A DNA stretch of 64,000 nucleotides from Cololabis saira (taxonomy: Eukaryota > Chordata > Actinopteri > Beloniformes > Belonidae): contig NC_084590.1 in NCBI RefSeq assembly GCF_033807715.1, positions 36,359,505-36,423,504 on the forward strand, read 5' to 3'. Shown here piece after piece: positions 11,415 through 24,893 of the stretch (position 1 is the first letter of the stretch; each line of letters starts with the position of its first letter). The notes under the pieces are model-generated. The model was not told the origin of the DNA and did not search any database. It saw only the letters and a program-made list of their open reading frames with translations. The position numbers were made by a program, and so were the translations under genes.

Positions 11415-14400
11415 TTCACTTGATTCAATAATGCAGGCAATGCTTTGCACTACTTCAAAACATCCCTCCTTCTGAAGTAGTGCCTTTAAAAGCTTCTTAA
11501 ATCAATCCTAACAAATTAGCATAAGCAGATTTCTTGGTTCTTTCTTGTTGGGGCAAGGCACGCCCTCATGCACATTAACTGTTCACAGCTTTTCCAATTC
11601 AGCCATGCACGCGTGGGACCTGATCCAGTCTGTCTGTTTCTGATTAACGGTCATGTGACGAAGGATGCTGAGAGAGGGAGCTGAGGTACATTTTTCTCGG
11701 TTTGTGGGATTCGGAACTATTGTCTTGATTGGCCCTCTGTAGCGTCTCTGTCAAGCCCATGTTGTGATTATTGCTGACTTGCCCATCTGGAAGAAAATAA
11801 TGCATGCTAAATACAGCTGGGTAATTACATCTGTGAAATAAGTGCACAATTGGGCAATGGCACGGGCGATGACATGGGCAAGGATGAGCGAGAATTTTGA
11901 CGTTACAAAGGCTTAAAACATAAATGTCGTTTTCAAAGCTCATAATTAATAGCCTCTATTGTCATTGCTCAGTTGACTATACAATGAAATTGTAGGTGCC
12001 ATTCTGAAGGTTTTGTACTTGCATGGAAATCGATTGTTCGGCTGTTATAAGAGATGCTGTGACAGTTTATCCGCACAAATATGATATCCAAAAGATGTAA
12101 CCTAATAAAAATGGGGAGCCTCATATGCGTATTCTGAGTTTAACAGTTCATCAACACAGATGATAACAGGATACTTTAAATTAGGTCCCATGAAACAGCA
12201 GTGTAGATATGTAGATCCCCATGTGCAGGATGAGTTATAGACATGCTTAATTCTTTTGTTATTAATTCAAAACTCCACAATAGGATTAAAAATACATAAT
12301 TTTTTCTTCAATTAAACCACTGTTTTCTTGCTTGTCTTGTTTGTCTTTGTGTGGTGATAGACTGAGTGTACACTGAGGAGGTGTCAAAGCTGTATGGAGC
12401 CCAGCAAACGCAGGGCTTCCTTGTGTACATAGCAGGAAGAAAGCTGCATCACTGTTTATTGGTACGACGCTGACGTCACCAAGGGTTAACCAAGTGTCAG
12501 ACAGACCGATCACACGGATAAAATGTAATGGATTACTCAGGTTATTGTAGTAATGGATGTTACGTAGGTAACTATAATTCTGAGAGTCCATGGATGACTG
12601 TCAGTCACGCAGGTAACGAGCTCCCACCTTGGCCCGAGATGATCTTGAGAAATTGGACATCATCTACCACCTCAACGGTAGCCGACTGGTCACAAACGTG
12701 ACTTTGTTTATATAGAAACTCAACTTGCATGGAGCGTGAGAATACATATCCTCTTCAGTCAGGAGGAGATGAAGCAGAACCATCTGTAGTGCAGTGCTTT
12801 TCATGATGCATTGTGGGAGACATTGAACAAACTATAAAGGGTTAAACGGTTCTCTATAAATATTCGGAAAGCACTACAAACTGGTGGCCACACTATGCAC
12901 TGTACCTTATAGGGAGAAGACATCCTGGTCAGCAGGGTTTCTGGACATTGTAAAATGTTTTTAATTTTCATTTTGACGAAACTGAATAAAAACCCTGATT
13001 TCAACTTATTTTTTAAATTACTGGCTATTATTAGTGATTATATCCCAACTAAACTAAGGGCTCCTCCTACAGGCGTCGAGGTTATGTCACTTTTAAGACC
13101 CTTTTCACTATGTATTTAGCCTGTCACCCGTTCACTCGGTTTCTCTTCACTCATACGTTTCTTGAGTTTCTTCATGACATCCGTCCTGACATATGTTGGA
13201 GCTGTGTTGTTGTTGATGTGTGACATAACACTGTAAAAAGATGCACAGCTGACACAATAACAAACTTACTTTAGGTGGTTATTGCTGTGACTTTAGGACC
13301 TGAGACTGTGAGAGCTAGATGATTCTTCTTAAAATGATAAAACATCCCTTTAAATCAAACTAACTGCCATTTTGAAGAGGAAATCATTCCTTGGTGTTAA
13401 TTTAATGTAATAGTAAGGTATTAGATTGGCCTGAGTTGTTTTGGGATCGGATTTGTGCGTCAAGTAGGTGACAGTAGTAGTACATGGCATGGTCATATGG
13501 TCTGGGAGATTCAAATATGAATTTTACCTCAAAGATAAATTTCACTTTTGGGCTCATCTAATGTATCCTCATCCTTGTTGGGGTAAAAGTATTATTTTGT
13601 TTAAATGTCTTCTTATTTACACTCCATTTTGCCCCAGCTCTGCTTTTACTGGTGGTGCTTTTTTGCAATATGATAACTCAAGAGGTCCAAATTAAATCAG
13701 TGAGGAAGCTGTGCCAGTTCCTGTTGTCTCTTTCAGCAGACACTTGGCAGCCCTGCTGTAAATCAGCCACAGTACATACATTTATTTATCACATCAACTC
13801 TCCCCTCTTGTTAAGGGCCTGATGTCGCTAATTTACATGTGTAATTAGCAGTGCTGAAGAGGCAAACTCGAGTCAGACAGTTGCAGTCATGGTTCAAAAG
13901 AAAAATGCAATTAGAAGCAATAGTTTAAGCACACCCGCCCTATTCAATTACTCGTGTGCAACTGACAGTTACTGTCGGGCGGTCTGAGAAGCCCAGCTAA
14001 TGACTGACATCAGTGCATACTGTCACCTTGCTTTAGCCCACGCCTGACTTTCCACATACGGCCGTGAAAATGACAACAGGCTCCATTCAACCGACAAATT
14101 GAGGAATTGTGTTTGAGAGATTTATGATGAGACAAAAGATATTTTTACATCATCCTCTTGAATATGTAAAATGATCTAGTAAATGAGAACTGAAAGAGCC
14201 AGGACCATGTCCTTTCCTGTCCCCACCCAAATAATAAGGAGCAAAGTAAGACACATGCATATTTGGATACATACAAATCTCCAGAGTACATTAAGCTTAT
14301 ACTGTTTTATCTTATTCACAAAGTTGTATCTTATTCCCAAAGTTTAAAAAGTCCTGGAATCACAAAGAGACACGATTTTATTAAAAACAAGAAGATCTTT

Positions 14401-14614
14401 ATGTCTGTATGTCTGGACTGAATATTTTGTCAACCATTTTCTGTTTTCTGTTTTTTATATTAAGTTCAATTTAACAGCATGATGTCATTATAATAAACAA
14501 GATAAGATAAGAAGCTGTTTTCTCTTAATGACAACATACAGTATACCTCTGTTTTAATCATTTCCTACTTTCACCGTGGTTGAGTAATAGACAGACTTTG
14601 TTCTCAACACAAGC
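11415..14614. other. Unassigned intergenic DNA, possible conserved non-coding patch
   Basis: No gene. The stretch 13770-14060 is less AT-biased than its surroundings and contains paired homeodomain-like ATTAG/TAATTA cores (GCTAATTTACATGTGTAATTAG). It reads like a conserved non-coding element, but that cannot be tested without an alignment. Confidence 0.35.
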
Positions 14615-14962
14615 TTAAAGGAGCTTGAGGCTCCTTTTAAGAAATGAGACTCTCTAGCGCCACCCTTCACCACGACGGCCGTCGGGGGTACTGCAGCCAA
14701 CAGTGAAGCCGGCACGGGAGAACGGGGAGAACGCACATGCAGCGTCATGTGACGTCACATCCGCAGCCCAGCGCGGGAAATTCGGGACCGAATTGCAGCA
14801 CATTTTGCAGCACACAGCCTGTTCAAGGCAACGGAGAGATACGGTAGAGGGCTCATTCTTTTGGGTTTGGAACGCTTCATCTGACATTATTACTAGAAAA
14901 CTTAAAATGTATACGGATTTTTTTCATAAATCTTGCCACAATCCGGCCTCAAGCTCCTTTAA
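14615..14962 (-). mobile_element. TTAA-bounded MITE, copy 3 of 5
   Basis: 348 bp, inverted relative to the copies at 1968 and 6658, so the hairpin end is on the left here. TTAA is on both sides. The 77-codon ORF is at 14654-14887 (minus) and its antisense ORF is intact. CRE core at 14750-14757. Confidence 0.87.
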
Positions 14963-17314
14963 TGCAGAAGTATATTTTTTACTTTGCAGCCAGACTTCAA
15001 AAGAAAAATAGAGATATAAATTTAACAGTGGCATACTATATACTAATGACCACTGCCATGTCAGTATGCAGTATACGCGTCATACTGTGTATACAGTTCA
15101 CAGTATGTGGTTTGGGGAAAATGTCTGTGGAAGAATGTGTAGATGGATGGTAGATCAACTTTGACAGAATTCAAACAGTAAAAGTAGGATTCTGTAAGTC
15201 AAGAGGGAATGACAGACAATGCTTCCACATTTTGTAACCTGAGAAGAGGCACGTCACATTTATTTACACATCATTTCCTGTTGCATTTTAATTAGATCGT
15301 CAGTGGATGAGGCTGTCGTAGTTTTGACACTGAAGTTTTTCTCTGTTAATCTTTGATCACAGACCTTTGAAGCGCCTGTCGTTGGACTGCTCTCACTGTA
15401 CGACGCAGGACAGCCGATTTGGATTTGGAGCGACAACAAAAGATTTCAACATGACGGCCATCTTTCACCTGTCACAGATCAAAATCACACAGTGAATACG
15501 GCAGAAGAGACAGAAGAAAGAAATGAGTTACACAAAACAAGAGAGGTGATTATCAGAGAGGCCACCAGATATAATTAATCATTATTAGTAAATCCTGATG
15601 TGTACTTTTACATTTTCTTGTACTACATGGATACATCAGTCTTTTTCCCACCACTGGCATCGGATAATATTTTCTTTTCTTTACACCTGTTAAAACTCCA
15701 GCACAAACTACCTTTTTTTGTTTATATTTATATAAATGCAACCTTTCCAAACCTGAGGACTGATCTTATTGCCAATAAACATTAGCTTCCTGTCAGGACA
15801 GTTTGGCCCGGCAACAAAACATCAATTGTTTCCAATTGGCAGAATCTCCTTCCCCCAGTTGTGGCTGTGGCCAATCAGAGGCCAGCTGGGGGGGGTAACA
15901 GAGCACATTCGCCGTGGCAACCGCACCACTCTACCTCTGCTCACTGACAGTCCTCACAGTCTGTCGCCATAAGACAGACAGAATAACACCCTCCGGTGCA
16001 CCGAAACCGGCTTTTCCTGCTGGTTAATTCGAGGTAACTCAGAGGACGGGAGTGTGTGTGTGTGTGTGTGTATATGTGTGTGTGCGTGCGCATTCAACAG
16101 ACTGCATCCTGTTTTTTTTTCTCTCAAAGTGTCAGGATATCACATGAGGAGGTGAGGTTATCTCTGAGACTGAGGGTGGTGTTGCAAATGGGTCTGACAT
16201 GAGACAATCTGAGGGTTTATGCAGCAGATGCTCGTGGGGGGAAGCGGTGATATTTGAGCCACAGCACAGATGTGGGAATACAGCTCAAGACAAGAGTGGG
16301 TGGTGCCGTGTGATTCAAAGCAGCAGGGTCAAAAAAACGATCCACACTTGTTTGAGTAACCCTTCCCTGACCACACATCTGTACATGGGAACAAACACAC
16401 CCACACAGGCAGATACCCAATAAAGAAACGTGTAAATATAGAGCAGAGAGTGTTTACTCGTCCATGTCTTTGAAACAACTACATACCATCAGGAGCTCAG
16501 AAGGGAATGGGAAGCCATGTTTAAAGGATAATCTTGGCCGGGCCATCTGGTCAACATTTTCCCTCTTTTTTTCCCCCTCCATGATTGGGACACAAAAAAA
16601 AAAGAAAAAAGAAAGTGTCTTATCATGGATTTGATTTACGTCTTCCATTTAATGGCATGTATTGGCAAAGTGTCAGGTTGAGTAGCACCCCAAGCCAGTG
16701 GTGAACTATATAATCTATACTTATACTATTACTGATCACTTCCAGTCCCATCCGCCCATCTGGATGCTTCAGCAATCCCATTGCTCTCCCAGTTTAATCG
16801 CTGTTGACACAGGAAATTTAATCCAGATATCTAGGTGATTATGAAAGTGGTAGTAATGGGATTAAACTGGCCTAGTCGCGCAACATTGCAACTGCAGAGC
16901 AATGCTCTATAAGTATCACTGCTGGGAAGATGAACTGCAGCTCGGTGTTTGTTTTTTGGCCCAGCACACTTAAATAAAAACAACAACTTGTGTTAAAAAT
17001 CAAATATATAAAAGAAATAAATTACTGTAAATAAAATTCAAACATATTGTTTGACTATACTTGACATAGAAATGTAATATGTGAAATATGTGAGCTGCTG
17101 GTATACATACTGATGGAAACTGAGGAGGCATGTGGGAACAGGTGAGGGGATGAGCAGGTGATCAGACAGCAGGGCAAGTGGGAGAGTCTGACTGCAGATC
17201 ACATAAACAGACCTGAATACGTGATCAGAACCATGACTGCTATTTTGATGATGCATTTTAATCACCGCAGGTGTTCATAATGTATGCCGGCTGTCTGTTA
17301 GATGGAGGCATGTA
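14963..17314. other. Unassigned intergenic DNA
   Basis: No gene. CCAAT-type words occur at 15833-15838 and 15869-15874 in a short GC-richer stretch (15780-16030) but have no adjacent ORF. A (TG)n-rich patch lies at 16051-16085. The rest is unremarkable. Confidence 0.4.
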
Positions 17315-17425
17315 TACAGGGTCACAGGGGTCTTCTGGAGCCTATCCAGGCTCATTACCCATGAAAGGTACCCCCTGGACAGGTCGTCGGTCCATCACAA
17401 ACCATATACTCGTTTTACACCAGTG
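17315..17425 (-). mobile_element. Degraded SINE/LINE fragment
   Basis: GGGTCACAGGGGTCTTCTGG, GAGCCTATCCAGGCTCAT and ACCCCCTGGACAGGTCG are the 3'-region words of a common fish retroposon related to the V-SINE/L2 tail. The copy is diverged and truncated. Confidence 0.55.
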
Positions 17426-18130
17426 ACTGAACCCCACAACTCTGCCTCCTGCAGACTTTGTTCAACCATGTCTAATACTTTCTGAAATGAGTCAACTTGC
17501 TCTTACTTTTTACCACATTGCAAAAGCTATATAGCAGCTTTATGCAGACAGAAAAAATTCCTACTCAAGTTTATTAAACTGTTTGTGAGGTATGAAAGGT
17601 GAAGCAGCTTTCTACAGTGACTCATGTGACACTTATGAACACTAACCAGCATCTTTATGACTGAACACAGATACAGTATTACATACCAAGATAATGATCT
17701 TCAAGAAGTTACTACTGGAAATCATATAATTACTGTACACAAGTCTAAATGTCTTTTAAAGGCTAATGTTTTATCTGTGGAGAAGGAGTGCCATGATGAC
17801 AGGACGTTTAAGTAAACAGCTTTGTCATGTTTGGAAATAACTTTGTGTTATTTTTAGTAAGCTGCGATCTCCTGCAGCGGTCATCTTTTAAAACACATGC
17901 AGCAGAAAAGGCAACACAAAAATAGGCCAAACCATAAAATTTCTATTTTAGTCTAGAGTCAGGAATATTTAACGTGTTTTTTTTTCTCTGCACATGTATC
18001 TGCCATGTGGGCATTTACAGTACAGCCAGATTATGGGTTGTACGCTTGCAGGCACAGGAAACTATTACTTAAAAGGTAAAGGCAGTGCATTGAGATTATC
18101 TGCAGAGCGCAGCAACATTTTTTCATTTTT
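17426..18130. other. Unassigned AT-rich DNA
   Basis: No gene or repeat family recognised in this gap between two retroposon fragments. Confidence 0.4.
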
Positions 18131-18500
18131 TATACTATCTGCATTAGAGGGTGGATTATGCACTGTTGACTCACAGCAAGAGCATTCCTGGTTCAAATCT
18201 CTGCAGGAGGCTTTCAGTGGGAAATTTGCATGTGTTTTCTTTCCAGCTTCATCCCAAAGTCCAGAACATGTATTTCGGGTTAATTAGTGATTTGAAATTG
18301 CTCATATGTGTGTATGGTTGTTTGTCCACGGAGTTGCACTTGTTTAAACACCAAAGAAACTGTTTCATTTGTATCTTGACTTACCTGTGTCCGTGTTCAT
18401 GGGTGATTCTTGCTGATTGTTTTACATTTGAAAGGAAAAGTCCCATCATGCAATGAGCTGTCCAGGATGTCGTCCCACCTTCTACCTGTGAAGACTACCT
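18131..18500 (+). mobile_element. Degraded V-SINE-like copy
   Basis: Reads GCACTGTTGACTCACAGCAA, then the box-B-like TGGTTCAAATCTC, then TTTGCATGTG, the AAGTCCAGAACATGTAT segment and GAGCTGTCCAGGATGTCGTC. These run in the order expected for a tRNA-derived V-SINE with its LINE-like tail. Heavily mutated. Confidence 0.6.
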
Positions 18501-20027
18501 GTGGTATACTGGCTCCTGCACACTCTGAACTGCAGTAGTCAACATTTGAAGTGGATCAAAAACACGTTCATACAAACTTTGAACAATATTCCTTCTTGTC
18601 TTTGGACAACTTTTATAAAATGTTTTGATGCACTTCAAATGTTGACTCATTTAGATCAGAGTGAATATAAAAAAATTATTTGTGATGTAAATCTCTTCAT
18701 ATTTGTAAAATTAACATAACGTTAAAAATCCGATATTGGAAAAGTTTTTCTTTTTCATATAAATATTCTGAATTCTGAAATAATAAAAGTAATCAGAGGA
18801 TACCATTCGGGACAAAACCCATGCACGAATGACACGATCATACATGGTTTCCAGAAATCCAATGACATCAGAAGCTGTCCTAAATTTCTTTCAAGTTATT
18901 TTTGCTTTTTTATTTCTGTGAACAAAACCTCTCAGAAGAATTTGGCATTTTAATAAGTATCTTCCTCTTTCATGGTGATGTTTAGTGTATACAGAGGTTT
19001 TGTGGTTTGAGGGGGTTGAACCTCAAAGAGGTTACCAGTGAGTGTTTTTGACATGAATAGAGTTAAAAATACATAACGTGATGTGAACCTCTTCAGGTAT
19101 CTTGATCATTGACTGAAAACCTTTTGTATTTTTATATGAACTTTTTCTTCTCCAGATCTCGTATTCCTACCATATCTAAAGAAAACAGGAAACTCCCACA
19201 TTTACAGCTCTTATAGTTTGTTTTCTTGTTTTTAGAGTGACCTTATATGGCATGGGAAAGAGTTAATTTAATAAACAAATTACTTTTTTGTGAACACAAG
19301 GGTTCCGCAGGAAGCTACAAACCTATTTTGAGTTTATTTGGGTAAATGTCCAATTCATTCAAGATTATCGAGCTTAAGACACGGTGGAAGACACATGGCA
19401 AGTCAAATAAGAATAAAATAGGAAAAAATGTTAACGCCTTATTCATATGTCTTTTCTCAGGAATCTGTTTGTCGGATGAATTAAAGAATAAAAAAAGTGA
19501 AACTGGGTTAAACTGCTTCTGCCCACCAAAGGACACCAAACAAGAAGCATGAACATACCCTAAAAGAAAGTCCAAACAAGAATCTGCGAATACCTGAAAA
19601 AAAGAGGATGGGAACACAAAGGACAGAGTGGCCAGACAAGCTGACAAATGAAGAAGGAACAGGGCAATTCATTGAAGAGAAACAGGTGGCAACAGACGTG
19701 TATTAGTACAACATTACACTCGAGGGAAATAATCTTTTGAATTGAAAACTGCAAATTCAACAAATGCGGAATAAACATGAGGCTAAAAAGACACGTGAAT
19801 AGAAATAAAATGACAGTAAAAACTTAAAGAACCAGAAAAAAGAGAATTAAGAAATCCTAAACAAAACTCAAAACCCTGATGTTACAAGTAGAGTTCACAC
19901 CAGACCACGTTTTTGTCAAGAGGAAACTAAATTACCGCTCTGTGGCCCCTGAGACTTACAATATGACAACTTTGGCTTGCCTGCTACAGGAATAAGAAAA
20001 GTAAAAATAAAACCTAATTGGAAGAAA
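18501..20027. other. Unassigned AT-rich DNA
   Basis: No gene recognised. The A-rich stretch 19560-19900 may be a decayed reverse-oriented repeat. The last bases before the TGGA array (GGAAGAAA) look like a retroposon tail. Confidence 0.35.
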
Positions 20028-20186
20028 ATGGATGGATGGATGGATGGATGGATGGATGGATGGATGGATGGATGGATGGATGGATGGATGGATGGATGGA
20101 TGGATGGATGGATGGATGGATGGATGGATGGATGGATGGATGGATGGATGGATGGATGGATGGATGGATGGATGGATGGATGGATG
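20028..20186. repeat. (ATGG)n tetranucleotide array
   Basis: About 40 perfect 4-bp units. It encodes a Gly-Trp-Met-Asp repeat in the plus frames, which has no protein meaning. It probably grew from the TGGATGGA tail of a SINE or LINE, because the bases just before it match such a tail. Confidence 0.95.
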
Positions 20187-21239
20187 TTGAAGAGGGTTTA
20201 TCTATAGAAATGAATCCCATTTCATGATCGCTTCATATGATTTGTTTACAAAAGTTTAAGAAGTAAAAGGTTACTAAAGACGATTTTTGCCTTTTCTTTT
20301 TTTTAATTTAAAGTGAATAATATGCAATCTTATTTGCAAGGTTTTGTCTGATTTACTGCAACCTGGAATTCTGGAAACTTTATGACATTATGACACATCT
20401 GGGGCTATTAGATGTGTGTGACTTTACTGTGTGTTTTTTAAACATAACTGTAAATGTACCACTTTACCAACGCTATGCTGCACAGAGCTTCATATTGTAC
20501 TTGTATAACATTTATTATTATCAATCAGACATGTGTGGGTGAGCATTCATCCAGGTTCCTCCCTGGAGTCTCTTGCGTGTTCTTCCAGTAATCAAGGCCA
20601 GTAATAGATCCATGCTTGGCAGCATAATGCTGGCAGGTGGCCACTGGTCTGACTAACCTGACTAACCCAAGGCCGCTGCTACGGGTCTTGCTCAGCTAGT
20701 TTAAAAAAAGGTGGACTCTGTCAGTGAGTTGCAGCACAGATATGCATCAGAAGAAGAGCAGCGATCAATACAGAGCTGAGGTTTTTTCTTCTTTTTGTAT
20801 GATAAATAATCCATATGGTTGTTATCAGAAAGGTAACACAGGCTTTTGCGGCAACATGAAGGACATTTTGCTAATTTTAACTCAAGACAGTCCCCATGTA
20901 GGTGTAGAAATAAAGTAACTTTTATAACGCTGTACGACTTTTCCGCTCGTTTTTTAAATATTGCTCAGTCACTTAGTCATTTTCTCTTCCTCACGTCTTC
21001 CATCATTACTGTCTTGGGTCTCTTAGTCGCCTCTACCATGACGTCCACTGCAGCTCTGTGAGCTAGTTCCTCTTATAGCCATTGTTGACCATCATTGTTG
21101 AAAGACAGCAGTTGCAAGAGGGGACCAAAATGACTATAGGAGTCTAAAGTTACTGTGTGGAGTTTTAGCTGATAGTTTGGATGGCAGATCATGAGAGCTA
21201 CACAACACTTCCTAAAAATCATTATATATCCCTTTATAT
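20187..21239. other. Unassigned DNA
   Basis: No gene or known repeat recognised. Confidence 0.4.
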
Positions 21240-21790
21240 TAAATAATAATAATAATAATAATAAATAACTTTATTTATCTGTTAGGAACTTCATTTGTGG
21301 AAAAGCATCAGCATCAGTGCGTGTACAGATAACATATGCAACAGGACAGTACAGAAACAAACCAAACAATCAATATAAAGCAACATACATTGGGCAATCA
21401 CAAATACTGCTGGACTTAGATGCTGTAAAACCATAGCATAGATAAAATATGAAAGAAAAAGAGATACAAAATATAAGTCCCCAGTTAAGTGCGTGATAAA
21501 TACAATGATTTTTAAAAAATATGCATAGAAGCGGGTACAAAAATGAATAGGTAAGATCAGCTGTTTATGAGTTTGATTGATGAGGGCACGAAGCTTGACA
21601 TGGCTCTGTTTGTCCTGAATTGTAGTGATCTGTATCTGTGACCTGAAGGGAGGAGCTTATACTGACTGTAGAGTGAGTGTGTGATGTCTGAGGCTATTTG
21701 TTGTCCCTTTCGTTTAGTCCTTCTGTTATAGATGCCCATCAGTGATTCCTGCTTCTGTCCAATTTCTGTCAAAACTGAAACTGAATCTTT
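21240..21790 (-). mobile_element. Non-LTR retrotransposon 3' end with ORF remnant
   Basis: On the plus strand an (AAT)n run (21240-21264) is followed by CTTTATTTATCTG and an A-rich untranslated stretch. A 71-codon minus-strand ORF (21557-21772) then ends in ...LLPSGHRYRSLQFRTNR... and ...SFVPSSIKLIN. That pattern occurs at the C-terminus of fish LINE ORFs, and the AAT run would be the 3' tail. The element is 5'-truncated. Family assignment is by recollection and the clade is uncertain. Confidence 0.5.
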
Positions 21791-24700
21791 AACATTTGTG
21801 GTTCATAGGTCCATGTCATCTGCATCCGTAACCCAAGAGCTTCGAATACTCATTTGGAGTAGATATATGAAGCTCATTAAATTGTTCAACTCAAAGTGAT
21901 AGTTGCTCATGAAATACAGTAACATTTGTATTATTGCTGAGGTTCAGTCAATTCAGCTTTAGCATGGACAGAGTTGTCACATGAATATCACCCCCGAATA
22001 AATCAAATAAATCTGTTCACGAATGACTCTGCCTTCACATTACAATCACTGAACTCCCTCTGAAAAACCCTTGACTGGAGGTGAGCGCAAAGGCTCACTG
22101 ACACATTGGAAAGTCATTGTTGATGGTGGACAGATATCTAGCATGCTGAGCACCTGGAGCTGTTGGTGAAGACACAGCAGAGCTACAGCCAATAAGAGAG
22201 CAGGGTATGCAGTGATGTCACTATGAGGAAGCGACACCTGTAAAGGAAGAGGGAGATTCTGCACAACATTCAACAAAGAGACCATCTATTCCCTTTTCCT
22301 TCGTGTTATGAATACGCTGTTTTGCATATATGTAGCTTTCACCGCTCAGTTCCCACTCATTTTCATTTTCAAATCCTCTTGTGTGCACAGTTTTGCATCA
22401 TTTCACGTGTCACTTCTCTTCAAAACCATAGAAATGACACGTATTATACTGAGGGAGAAGACAAGGTTTGGGCTATCAGACAGAGTTGTTTTTTTAATCA
22501 TTGTCACATTGAGTTGTCTGTCGCGTAGTGTGAACAACATTGAGATTCCAGATTACAGCAAGTCGCATAAGCAATCTACTACCACTGAAAATTGTGAAGT
22601 TTTAATTCAGTTTGAAATTTGAATTGAGGGATGTAACAGATTTTATCAGAAAAAAGAATTATTTGTAAATTCATTTTTTCACTGTTGTGAAAAAGTTTGA
22701 ATTACAGTGTTTTCCAATTAAAGATCTAAAGAAACAGCTTAAACTGCACACTTACATCTGATCATTTAAAAAAATCCATTGATTACTTTTTAAGTCTTAA
22801 TCATATTTGAACTACTGATTTTAAATATTCTTTTTAGATTATTATTTTTTTTTTATCATGCCTTTTATTTATGTTTTAATGTCTCTAAAACACTTGAATT
22901 GTGCTATAGGAATATCTTGCCTTGCCTTAAATCAATTGAACAAAAATGTTCATATAGAGGCAAACTTAGTAGTTTTGTGTATTTTTATTCATATTATAAC
23001 TTCATAAGTGCAATGAGTAAGTTAGGATTTTTTTTTTCTTTCCATCAACTATTTTCCAGTCAGCAGAGAAATCTCATACTCTCAACTTCTTATCAGATTT
23101 ATGATTTTCCTGCCTCATGATGATGATGAAACCCGGGTGTTGAGCCACACCGGGAGTTTTTAGCCGCCAGGTCACCGTCTCACTCATGTACCACCCTGGT
23201 TCAGCTCAGCACTGTGTGGCACGACTGTTAAACTCAATACGCGGCACGACAGCATGGCACCGCAACACAAACCACAGCTCCTCTTTGATGTTTTGTTTTT
23301 TTATGGGTGAGGAAAGCCTCAAGGGCTGGGCTCTTCGGCTGTCTTCACTGCCTCCTCCTCCTCCTCCTCCTCCTTCTTTAACCTCACTGGCATCTGTCTT
23401 TCAGCTTGTTGACCAAAGGTTAGGTGCACCCGTCCCACACCAGCAACGTTTATGTGCGTCCTCTGTGTATGGTAACGTGACTGTACCTGTTAATCAATAA
23501 CCTAGCGAGGGTCACTGGAAAGAGCGCAGCCAAAGGGCAGCGCTGTACTCTGAGCTGCACGTGACTCTGCTCTGCATGGGAATCGTGGAACTCACGAACA
23601 TGTAATTAGCCGTTACTATTTTGATTCTGGGTCGCCCTGAAGCAGTGCAGGGTTGTTGGTTTTGCACCCCATGCCAGGAAACTCTGAGGATCTCATATTG
23701 AATCATATAGATATCTACCTATTCACTTTCCAGATTATTGAGGAGTGCAGCCCTCATTTGTGACGCTTCCAAATAAGAAAAAAACAGGCCCGCTCTCCTT
23801 TTCAGGGGACATCAACAGTGTGTTTCATGGGTACATTTCACAGATACAAATATCTTGTTTTGTTTCTAAAACCTCTGAGAGACTTTGTTATCTAAAAGCT
23901 GTGTTTTTCTTCTCTAGACCCTGCTGCAATGAATGTTATCCAGACCGAAAGCTAATGTAAACTCCTGGAGGGATTTCAAAAGTGCTCATGTCTCCCTCAC
24001 TTCCTCTGCTGTTTCACTTCTCTCCCTCCTCAGAAGATTAGCAGAGGAGCGACAGACCGAGTGAAAGTGACCCCCGATCTGCGTCCCGGAGTTGCTGATG
24101 AGGTGTAAATGACATCACGTTTGCTCTCATAAACGTAACACCAACCAGCGCAACGTGTTGCATGATGCACTGATGGTTCATTGCAACTGGCTTTGAAGAA
24201 TTATGAGCAGAAAAATGGGACAGAAAGCGAGAGAAGCTTTAATAGCCTTTCAGTTTCATTAAGTATTAATATTGATAATATATTTCATCAATTATTTAAT
24301 GGTGTTTTAAGTAGTGCGAGTTATATGTGCAGCGGTTGCCAGCAGCTACTGTAATTCTCAGAGACAATGTAAACATTACACGGCCCAAATTCATACTAAA
24401 TGAAATCATATTGAATTCGCATTAAACTCCCATTAAGCCACTGAACAAGCTTACAGAGAGGTAATCGAAAAGAGCATAAAGGGAATGGCATCTGTGATTT
24501 AATCACCAGCATTTAAACCATAAACTATTATAGTAATATTATCACTGCATGTCGTCACCCATGCGACGCAGGTCTTCATTGCTCGGGAAATTTATTGCAG
24601 CCACTCCTTTTTGAAAGATTATGTATGACTGAGTGGAGCAGGGCCCAACACCCAGCCTTCAGGAGAACAGCTGGACTGCACTGTGACTTTGGCATGGTGA

Positions 24701-24893
24701 CAGCTACCGTTAGTCACAGGTTGGTTGCAGCATGCTCTTTCCAATAAATAACCATTAAACAGAGAGAAGCTGGAAAACTGTCAGATGCATTTCCATCAAC
24801 ATGGGCAATGTTCAAGACCATGTGAGAATCGTGCGGCAATCTGCTTGTGCAAAGACATGTTTTGATACGTCTTGTTTTTTCAGGAGTTATGTT
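21791..24893. other. Unassigned intergenic DNA
   Basis: No gene. A short (TCC)n run lies at about 23349-23374. The stretch 24230-24620 has a low repeat character and many AATTA/TTAAT cores, and might be conserved non-coding DNA. That is an impression only. Confidence 0.35.

Noticed and set aside
20014..20227. Gly-Trp-Met-Asp and Ser-Ile-His-Pro repeat proteins
   Set aside because: Produced by the ATGG tetranucleotide array.
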